Shown piece by piece: positions 1-9,600 of a DNA stretch of 20,393 nucleotides. The stretch is from Planctomycetota bacterium. GTDB taxonomy: Bacteria > Planctomycetota > Phycisphaerae > UBA1845 > UTPLA1. Numbering within the stretch: position 1 is the first letter of the stretch; each line of letters starts with the position of its first letter. The notes beneath the pieces were generated by a model. It saw only the letters and a program-made list of their open reading frames with translations. It had not been told where the DNA came from and searched no databases. The DNA lies in the NCBI GenBank assembly GCA_027295245.1, contig JAPULF010000483.1, positions 1-20,393 of the forward strand, given 5' to 3'. The position numbers were made by a program, and so were the translations under genes.

Positions 1-60
1 TCGATCGCAGATTCGATGGGAGGCGGTGGTGTCGGAAACGACGGCATGCAAGCACCGTAA
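1..60 (+). CDS. possible C-terminal end of an upstream gene (partial)
   Basis: Frame 1 is open from the first base and ends at TAA 58-60, giving 19 residues that finish in a Gly-rich tail (MGGGGVGNDGMQAP). Such tails are common at the ends of secreted or low-complexity proteins. The other plus-strand frame that stays open here (frame 2, to about 193) gives an unlikely composition with several Cys and Trp residues. Only the tail is inside the window, so no function can be given and the call itself is tentative. Confidence 0.3.
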   Translation, partial: SIADSMGGGGVGNDGMQAP

Positions 61-275
61 CTCTTGTAATACCCAATCTTTAGTGCCTTGGCTGTGCGCC
101 ACCCCGTTGTCCGCCCGGGGCGTCGACGTCAGATTCGGTCACACGGTTGGAGTGAATTCCAGTCCGATTCCGCCAGCCGAAAAGCGCCTCTAATGCTTTT
201 GAAAACAGGCACTTACGGAGTGTAGCTCGCCCAACGGACCCCGCTGAGAACGGGCAAAACGACTCTGTCTTGTTC

Positions 276-306
276 TTGTCGATGCCACGACAAAATCGTC
301 TTTTTT
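276..306 (+). terminator. weak intrinsic-terminator-like hairpin with T6 tract
   Basis: TTGTCG (276-281) pairs with CGACAA (288-293) around a 6-nt loop, and a run of six T follows at 301-306. The stem is short and the T-run starts 7 nt after it, which is further than in a good intrinsic terminator. An alternative 4-bp stem (ACGA 287-290 with TCGT 296-299) lies closer to the T-run. It could end transcription from the upstream gene, but the support is thin. Confidence 0.2.
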
Positions 307-318
307 CCAGGAAATGCG

Positions 319-349
319 TTGCGCCCGCGGCGCCACACGGACTTATAAC
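319..349 (+). promoter_or_regulatory. weak sigma70-like promoter candidate
   Basis: TTGCGC (319-324) and TATAAC (344-349) resemble -35 and -10 hexamers with a 19-nt spacer, slightly longer than ideal. TATAAC lies in a small AT-rich patch within an otherwise GC-rich leader, about 265 nt upstream of the preferred start of the TPR gene and downstream of the terminator-like hairpin. The -35 match is poor and the organism's consensus is unknown, so this is only a candidate. Confidence 0.15.
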
Positions 350-601
350 ATGATGATGAGCCCATTCCAGACTCGGTTCTGCGGCGGGGGTGCAGGCTCA
401 TTCCCGTCACGAGCGGAAAGCTCTCGAGATCCAGGTGGCACCCATAATTCATAAGGCGGGTCAACCATGGTCAGGGAAGGACGGGGTGTGTCGCTAGAGC
501 CGAACGGCTTCGACCCAAGACCCTGCCTCCCTCGTCGGTCGGCCACGCTTCACAACACTGAGCGACAAGCCGTCGGTCACGTCACGCCACGGCCGGTCGC
601 C

Positions 602-616
602 GGGAGCGGCTCTATG
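602..616 (+). promoter_or_regulatory. ribosome binding site and start deciding the TPR gene's N-terminus
   Basis: GGGAG at 602-606 sits 7 nt before ATG 614. The peptide that begins at 614 is a clean signal peptide. The upstream in-frame ATG at 467 has only a weaker AAGG/GGCGGG stretch (453-460), and its product would bury the signal peptide 50 residues inside. Both lines of evidence favour 614. Confidence 0.6.
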
Positions 617-3600
617 CGCGCAAATCTCGTGGTACTCGCGAACATTACCGGAATCGTGTTGATGTATGCCGCGATGGCGGTGGCGACCGATGCGAACTCG
701 AAACCGGGAAGCCGTGGCGAAGGTCCGTCAGACAACGAGACCATGGAATCAAATGCCGAGGCGCAGTCGTCGGGCAACGCGGCCGCAAATACGGAGGAAC
801 CCGGGGCGCTGAGATCGGAGGAGTCTCTGGCGCGGTTTCAACAGTTGTTGCACCGTCGTCCGTTTCATAAACCCGCGTTCGCGGGTCTGGTCAAGCACTT
901 CGCGGAGCAGGGGCGCTTGCAGGATCTGGTTCAGGAATACGAAGAGAAGGTGAAGGCCCTGCCGAACGACGAGTCCCACGGGATCGTCCTGGCGCGCCTG
1001 TACCTGCGGGTCGGTCAATTCAAGAAATCCGCCGAATTGGTAGACGGCGTCGAATTGACGGATCCGTCCCCGGGCGAATTGTCCAAATTGCTGGTGTTCA
1101 AGTCGGAGGTGTATCAACGGAACGATCGGATGGACGCCGCCCGATCGATGCTGCGGCAGGCCCTCGATCAGGCCAAGACGGTCTCCGCACGATTCAAACT
1201 GACGGAGGCGCTCGCGGACCTTCACATTCGATCGAAAGAAAGCAGCGCGGCCGCGGACGTTTTGATCGCGCTGGCCGAGGACTTTCCGGACAACTATCTT
1301 CATCAGAAGCGAATCGCAGACGCATTGGGCCGACGAGACCTGCACGAGCAGGCGATTGAGCGGTATCACGGAATCCTCGAACTGGTCAAGGATCGAACCG
1401 ACGTGCGATGCGAGGTGTTGCGTCAACTCGGCAAGTCACTGGAGCGGCTCGAGCGCCGGCAGGACGCTATCTCGGTCTATGTCGAAGCCACAAATCTGCT
1501 CTCCGGCGGGCACTGGCTGCAGCGCGAACTGCACGAACGAATCGTGACGCTGTACCGGGCGTCGGGGCGGCTGTCGGACCTGGTCGAGTATTGCCGAGAA
1601 CAGATCGAGCGCACGCCCGAGCAGACTGCCATGCGGGGACTGCTGGCCGATGTTCTGGAGGCGACCGGCGACAAGGCGGCGGCCAAGGAGGCGATGGCCG
1701 AGGCGGTTCAGCTCTTCCCCAAGAACAAAGACCTGAGCGAAAGGCGAATTCGGCTCCTGGAACGGATCGGGGATGCAGAGGGCGTGGCGGCCGAATACGA
1801 ACGCATCATCACCCGGCATCCGGAGGACGCGGAACTCTATATCGATTACGGCCGATTTCTCGCCGACAACGAACAACTGGAGGCGGCCCGCAACCAATGG
1901 AAACACGTCCTCAACAGCGAAGTGACGGATGCGACACTTGCCAGGAGGCTTGGCGGTCTCTTCGAACCGTACGAGCTTTACGACGACGCCGTGGAATGCT
2001 ATGAGCGGTCCATCACGCTTCGCCCGGAGAGGGCGGAAAGTTATACCGCGCTCAGCCGTCTGTGGTTTTATCGCGGAAAAAAGGACAAGGCCCTGGACGC
2101 GCTTCATCGCATGGCGGGGGCGAATCCGGATGACACCTCGATCCACGCCACCCTTTGCGATTCGCTGATGAATCTGGGGCTCATCGACGAGGCCTTACAG
2201 GCAATCACGCGGGCGTGCGAACTGGATGCCGGCGAGGTGCGCTACCGATTGAATCGGGCGGACCTTCTCGTCCAACTCGGCCGGGTCGACGAGGCGCTCA
2301 TCGTGAGGCGAGAGTCGCTGGCACTGGTCCGGAACCCGCGGAGGCAGGCTACGGCGATCGAAGTGCTTGTCAGTATGAGCGCGTCCGTGAATCAGCTCGA
2401 TGCGCTGAAGGCGAAGGAAGAGACCCGACTCGCGGAAAACCCGAACGACACCGTCAGCCTGTTGCTGCTGGCCAAGGCCGCCGACACGGAGCGGGACTTT
2501 GGAGATGCCCGCCGGTGGCTTAGTAGAATCCTCGAGTCCGAACCTTCGCACGAAGAGGCCCGCCGTCAGTTGGCCCGTCTGTTCGAGGCGACAGGCGATC
2601 TGGACATGGCGGTCGACGCCTATCGCAAGCTGATCGACCTCCACCCGAGTCGCGGCCGCCAATACTATCAGGCCATCGCGGACGTCAGGCTTCGCTACAA
2701 CGACAAGGCGGGCGCGGTTGAGACATTTGAGAAAATGGTGCAGTCCGCGCCGAACAACGCGACGGTGCTCAAATCGGTGGCCGAGCAACTTGTGCGACTG
2801 GACGAGCTGGAAAAGGCCATCGGGTATTACGAACAAAGCCTGCAGTCGCAGCCGAACCGGCATGAGATTCGCCTGGAGTATGCCAAGGCACTGTACCAGG
2901 ACGGCCAATTGGACGAGGCGCTGGCGGCATTCAAGACCACCGCTCTGCAGCGGACCGATCGCGACAGTGCGATCGAGGCATTGGGCAAGCTGCATGAAAC
3001 GGCCGGTCAGTTGGGGCAACTCGACGAACTGCTTCAAGAACTGCAGGCACGGATCGAGACCGATCCTGAAGACACGCTGGTTGCGCGTACTCTGGCCCAA
3101 CTGCTGATCCGGGAATACGAATACAACCGTGCGATGGAGATGCTGGATCTGGTTCTGCGGCACAACCCGCGGGACGCCGATCTTCAACTCGTTCGCGGTG
3201 AACTCTTTCGCCGCCTTGCCCGATTCGATGACGCCGTGGAGACCTATCGCGACATCCTGCGGGTGCCGAACGTCGATCGCGATTTCGTGTACGGCGAGAT
3301 GGGCAAGGCCTATTTCGAGGCCGGCCAAATCGAGCAGGCCAAGGTCACTTGGCGTCGCATCAATCACAAACTCTACGCCGGCACGCTGCTGCGCAACAAC
3401 GGCTTGATCGAAGATGCCATCGATGTCCTTCGGGAAGGCATTCGCCTGAAGCCGGACGATTTCGGATTGCATCGCAATCTGTTTCGCGCGCTCCAGGCGG
3501 CGGGAAGAATCGACGAATCCCTGAAAGCCGCCCGCCGCCTGCTGGATCTCGAACCGGACAATGTCTTCAACATCCAACAGTTGGCGAGCGCCTATCTGGA

Positions 3601-6600
3601 GCGCGGCGAACGCGAGACGGCCGCGGAAATCGCGGGGCGACTATTCAGCGCCGGTGTCGCGGAGAAGAAAGGCAAGAAATCGTCTTCAAGCAGCCGTTGG
3701 TCATCGATGGGAGGCATGCCGATTTGGGCAATGGGCATGCAATCGAGTTGGTACGGCTTTGGCGGCCAGCCGGCACGCAATAATCTGGAACGCGGCGTGC
3801 GGTTTTTCCAGGAAAACGGATTGTTGGCGGAACTCGAAGAGATACTCGACGAGCAACTGAAGGCACAGCCCGACAACGCAATCCTGCGCCAGACAGCGGT
3901 GACGCTATTCGCCGAGACGTTCGGAAAACCCGAAAGCGCCCTCTCGTTTCTGAAGGAATTGGAGACGGCGACGTTCCCGATCGAACATCAGGTCTGGCTC
4001 GGTCAGTGCTCGCAGCGCGATTTCATGCGGATTCGCCAGTATCAATTGATTGCCAGCAAACCGGCCCTTCGCGATCGGCGATTGACCGAGCTGAACCCCA
4101 AACCCGTCGAGGAACTGACGCGCGATGAACGCATCGAACTGGCGGTCATACGCCAGTCTCAGGGCTCCAACGACCAGGCGATCGAACTCCTTCAGGACAC
4201 CGTCGAGGGCGAAAGCGGCGACGTGGTGGCGTTCAGCGTGTTGGTCGACATGCTCGTTCGAGCCGAACGGTTTGAGGAGGCGGAAGCGCCGGTGCTGGCC
4301 CTCATACAGCTTTTGGCCGGCGAGCGCGAGCGGATGGAATCGCAGATGATCGAGCGCGTCCGGCGCGATTTTGTTCGAACCTTGCCCCTCCAGTTTCAGG
4401 TTCGCGTGTCCGAGGACTTGTTGCGGGATATTGCCAGAAAGTGGACTCTCGGGCAGGGCATGCTGACCGACTTCACCGGATTCGCGCAGACGATGGGCTA
4501 CCTTCGGGCGAAACTCACTTCGGCGACGATCTTCGCGAAAACCGATCGGATGGAGCAGGCCCGACGGATCTGGAAGGAGCTGGCCCCGTCCAACCCGGCA
4601 GACGCGGATAGCTGGACGATGCTCGCGGGGGTTGCCCAGCTTCACGAGCAAAACGACCTGGCGTATGACTTTTACGAAAAGGCGCTGCACGCGGCCAAGG
4701 TGCTCATGACCGATCCGCTGCTGCAGCGCGTCTACAGCGGCTCCATGAGCTCGAGCTGGTTTGGCGGTGAAGAGGCGATTGACACGGCATTCAACAAAAT
4801 CGTCGAGGCATTCGCGGGACGGGACAAACTTGCCGAACTCTACGATTTTCTGCGCGAGACCGATCAGACGGTCAAGGCGCGTCGAGTGGCCGAGCAATTC
4901 GACTTGTACGACGAACTGGAGTCTCGCTACCGGCAGCGGGTCGAATCGGCGAGCGAGACATTTCGTCAGTCCGGGGACGATCCGTTGAATCGGAGCGTGG
5001 CTTACTTCACGCAAGTGTGCAAGCTCGCGGAGGTTCTCGATCAAACCGGTGATTGGCCCGCGGCGCAGGCAACCTACGAACAGTACCTCCGGGATTTTCC
5101 GGACGAGTTGGGTTTGCTGATCACGTTGGGCGAGGTGGCGGAAAGACAGACGGAGTACGAGGCCGCCATTGAGTGGGAGAAGAAGGTTGTTGACACGAAG
5201 CAGCGTCTGGCCCGCAAGACAAGGCATTGGATGCTTCGATCAGTGTACATGACGCCCGCCATGCCCCGGATCCTCGTCGGAGACAATGCGAACATCTGGA
5301 GTTGGCAACAGCGATGGGGTCGCTCCTACGGATGGTACGGCTCTCGTTCGAATCCGTTGGAGCGGTGGCCTTCCTGGCTTCGCATCGCCCAGCTCTACCT
5401 GGCCCTGGACGAGCACATTGCGGCATCCGACGCCATGGAACGGGCCATCGGGGCGGCGAGGGGCGATCGGGAAAACGTGGCTCACCAGATTCTCTCGCTG
5501 GTCCGTCAGCGGCAATTGATCGCCAAACTGCTACCGGTCTTGCGCAGCCTGGCCGTTCACCTTCCGACCGACGAGCCCATTCAACTGGCCTTTGCCGAAT
5601 CGCTGGAAGAAAACGACAAGATGGCTGTTGCGTCGGAGGTGTATCGTCGGATGCTGAGGCGCGGGGTAACCGATGTCGCGACGTTGGCGCGGGTTCGTGA
5701 CAATCTAAAGAGACTCGCTCCCGACGCGACGGAGGATTCGATCGACACACTCGCCAGCCTGGAGGCGACGGTGGCCGCGGATCCGGACAACGCCAACAAC
5801 CGGCTGCGTCTCGCCAAGGCATACTTCTATTCGCTCAAGCTCGATGAGGCATTGGAAAACCTCCAAGCGCTGGAGAAGGTGGCCCCGCACCTGAAAGGCC
5901 TTCCCGAGCTGCTCGTCGAGATCCACACTATTCGCGGCAATTCCGAGGAGCTGGTCGAGGCATTGCGTACGAACGTTGCGCGGGCCCGAGACGAGGATAA
6001 ACGACGCAAGATCCGGCATCGCCTGGTCGAGGAGTTGTTCGCGCTGGGCAAGAAGGAGGAGGCCCTCGATACCCTGAAAGAACTGGTTGATCCCAAGGAT
6101 CCGTCGAGTTATCAGCGGGTGGGAATGTTGCTGCACTACTTCGGCCGACATGATGTCGCGGTGGAACAGTTCGTGCTCGCGGGGCGCAGTCAGGCCGGCC
6201 GCAGCTATCGGGCCGACCCGAGCGACGCCGCCCAGGCAAGGGCCATGGTCCTCAAGGGCGACCTCACGAGCGCGGCCGACAAGATCCTCGAAGCCATCGA
6301 CAAGAATGTCCGGCAGGCCACGCAATATGCCGGCATGGCGGGCGCTTTCTCCATGTTCGACAGGCAGGAGAACCACTTCGATCCATTCGTTTCCGTGTTC
6401 GTGATTCGTCCGGAGCTGGTTGACGAAATCCGAAATCGCCTGGATGGGCGACATCAAGACAATCCGGAAGATCCGCAGGCCGCCAGATTGCTGATGCAGT
6501 TTCACCGTCGGGTGGGCCGCGCCGATCTGGCCGAGGCGATTCTCGACGAGATGACCGAAAAGGGCGTTACGGACCAGGCGCTGGTCACGAGGCTGATCGA

Positions 6601-9600
6601 TCGAGCCATTGAACGCCGCGAATACCCCAAGGCAATCGAACTGGCCGAGACGTGGATTGCACAGCAGCCCAAGCCCAAGCTGCCTCCGGGCATGCCGGCC
6701 CAATACGCGGGCATGATGGCCCTGATGTCGGCCCGAAACCGAATGGTCTGCAAGCTGGGCGACGTCTACTGGAAAACCAAAGACGAGGACAAAGCGTTCG
6801 AGACCTATCGGCAGATTCTCGACGAGAAGATCGACGAGACGCGCATCGCCTACGCCGCAATTTGCATGATGCGCGGCCGCATCGACGAGGCCCGCGAACT
6901 CGTGGAGAACGCCCTCGCCGAACAAAAGGTCAAGTCACCCAACCTGCTGCAATTCCGGTCCGTTCTGGCGGCGGCGGACGACGAGCCGGAGAAGGCCTTC
7001 GACGACCTCGCCAAGGCAACGGAGATCGGAGAGGGGCAGGCCGCTAATCCCTTCAACTTTGGCGGGGGCGGGGATAGCACGCAACTGCTGGCGGGCTTGG
7101 CCAAGAGAACGGGATTGCTCGATCGCTTTTCCGCATTCATGCGCAAGCAAATCAAAAAGAACCCTAATCAATGGAAGAATCATCGACTGCTGGCCCAGAC
7201 GTATTACGAAGCCGGACGGGTCGAGGAGGCGTTCGAGGTGCTCGACGAGGCCGCCGAGATCAAGTCTCTGAAGCGCGACGTTCTGGAACAGCGGGTGCGC
7301 TGGCAGGAGGGTTACGCTCCGGTCGAAACACTGATCGATTCCTACCAGGTTCTCATCAAGGCCTCGGAGCGCAAGGTCAAGGCGAAGTCGTCTTCCGCGT
7401 TCTCGCGATTCTTCGGTGGAAGCTCGCAACCGGAACGGCCGGTCGATACCCAGCCGTTGCGCAATAGACTCGGGGATCTTTTCTGGGATCGCGGCCAACA
7501 TGACCTTGCGGAACAAGTCTGGACCAAGCGGATGAACTTGAAGTCCGCAGCCAGTCACGCCGACATGGGCCGGCGCTACATGCAAAAACGGGCATTCGAC
7601 CGGGCCGAGCAGAGCTTCGCGAAGGCTCTCAAACTCGACCCGAATCACATGGCCGCCCATCGGGCCTTGGCCGAACTCGCTTTTCATCGGCAGGACGGTG
7701 AGACGGCCGTGGGGCACATACGCGAGGTTTTTCTCAAGCAATACGGCGAGGATCAATCATCCCGCCGTCGCAGAAATCCTAGGCAAAACATTCAAAATCA
7801 ACGCCAATCGCCGAACGAGAGCCTGCGGGACTGGGCGATGGAATTGGCCCGGGACTCGACGCTGGTTTCCCGATTGCGCGAAAGCGCGGCGGACGAGGAT
7901 GTCGAGAAGAGGCTGGCCTTGGCTACGCTGACCGGACAGTGGGACGCGGTCGAGAAAGTATTGCGCCGCAGGCTGGACGAGGCGCCGTTCGATCCCATGA
8001 TTCGAACGCTGTGGGCGCGGTTGCTCGAAAGAAAGGGCGAATGGAACGAGGCCACCGAGGCGTGGGAGTACATTCGCCGGCTCCGGCGCACTTCGATTCC
8101 CGAACGCCGCGACCGGCTCAAGCTGGTCCTGGCCGGAAAGCACATCAAGGACGCCGCCGCCGGGAGCAAGACGGCCCCAATGTCGGGTCCGGCCGCCGCT
8201 TCTTCAGCCAGATCGGTCGCGCTCATGCAATCGATGTACTACCCGGGAAGGGGCGGCTACGATCTCGACAAAGCGTCGACCCATTTGGCCGGCCTATATG
8301 TGAAACTCGAACAATTCGAGAAGGCCGAATTACTCTACTTGTTCAGGTCCGAGAACAGCAGTGCCGAACGGGTGATGCCCCAAATCGCGAGCCTCATGTG
8401 GCGCCAAGGGGCGAAGGATCGAGCGCTCGAACTCTTCGAGATGGCCGTCATTCTCTCCGAAAATGCCGACTTGATTCCGCAGTATGCGGGCCTCTTGGCC
8501 GAGGTGGGGCGACATCGTGACGCCGCGGACCTCCTGATTCGATCCTACCGCTGCATCGCGCAGCAAAACGCCGGATACGGGTATTCCTTTTACTTCGGTG
8601 CTCGCGGAAATGAACAGTTCGAGGACTATCGAGAGATTGCCTGCGCCACCGCGCTCTACGACATTCTGCGCCGGAACGGCGAACTTGACTCAATGCTCAC
8701 CGATCTGAACAAGCAGGCCGTGGCTCGCCCCGAAGATTCGCGGCTGACCAAGTTGGTGCTGAGTTTACAGATTCGCGATCGCCGTTGGAGCCAGGCCCGC
8801 GATTCGTTGAACGCGTGGCGGAAGGCACGACCGGAAGACCTCGCGATCAAGACGGAACTCCTGCACATACACTACCAACTGGAGGACTGGGACGCGGCCC
8901 TTGAACTCTTGGAGGCGTTGAAACAGGACGACGTCGGGCAGGCCGACCCATGGCGATTGCACGAGGCGTTTGTTCGATTGATGCAGGGCGATGCGGCCGG
9001 GGCCGTCACCGCAATCGAGCCCCTGATCGACTCTTCGCTGACCGAAACCACCGGGGCCTCGTTTCAGAGTGTCCAGACCGTTTTGGCCGCGGCCCGCGAC
9101 TATGACCGCCTGATCGAATTGATGGAGGCTCGAGACGCTCGTCAAGAACTGGATGAATCCAGCCGGGGTCTGCTGTGCAGGTTGTATCAGATTCGGGGAC
9201 GATGGAACGCGGCCGCCCGCTTGACACTGGACCAGATCTGGAACTCACCGAAACAACTCGATGCGGCGTCGCCCGCGTATCAGACGCTGGTGGCCTCGGT
9301 GCGCGGGGCCGAATCGGCCGGGAAAATGGACGCAATCGAATTCGACAGGCCGGAAGACAAGGCCCTGGTTGGCATTGTCGAAGTCTCCGCGAAGGAGGGA
9401 AGGAGCGCGTTCCTCGAACTCGTCGGACAGCAACCGGACAACATCAACGCCCGCCGGGGATTGGTTTTTGCCACGGCCCTGGAGGGCGACTTTGAGGCGG
9501 CTGCGGAGGCAAACGCGGCACTCCTAGATTGGCTCGATTCCCGTCGAAGACAGGTTTGGCGAAATCCGAAGTCCCGCCCCCTCGGTGAAACCGTCAGGGC

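Larger units (their letters stand above)
61..613. other. leader/intergenic region upstream of the giant TPR gene
   Basis: No convincing gene is seen on either strand. The short minus-strand frames at 213-464 and 343-546 have no family resemblance, no clear ribosome binding site and overlap each other. An in-frame ATG at 467 would extend the TPR gene by 49 codons, but that extension is a basic, Pro-rich, featureless peptide lying before a good signal peptide, so it is treated as untranslated leader. The region holds a weak terminator-like hairpin (about 276-306) and a weak promoter-like pair of hexamers (about 319-349), listed separately. Confidence 0.5.

Noticed and set aside
213..464. 83-aa minus-strand frame in the leader region
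   Set aside because: No family resemblance, no clear ribosome binding site, and it overlaps another equally weak frame (343-546).
2195..3577. 460-aa open frame on the minus strand inside the TPR gene
   Set aside because: It is antisense to clear TPR coding sequence, matches no family, and long antisense frames are expected in GC-rich genes with strong third-position bias.
3905..5227. 440-aa minus-strand open frame inside the TPR gene
   Set aside because: Same antisense shadow pattern; the plus-strand frame carries the continuous TPR repeats.
5705..6925. 406-aa minus-strand open frame inside the TPR gene
   Set aside because: Antisense shadow; low-complexity Leu/Gly/Val/Arg composition without recognisable motifs.
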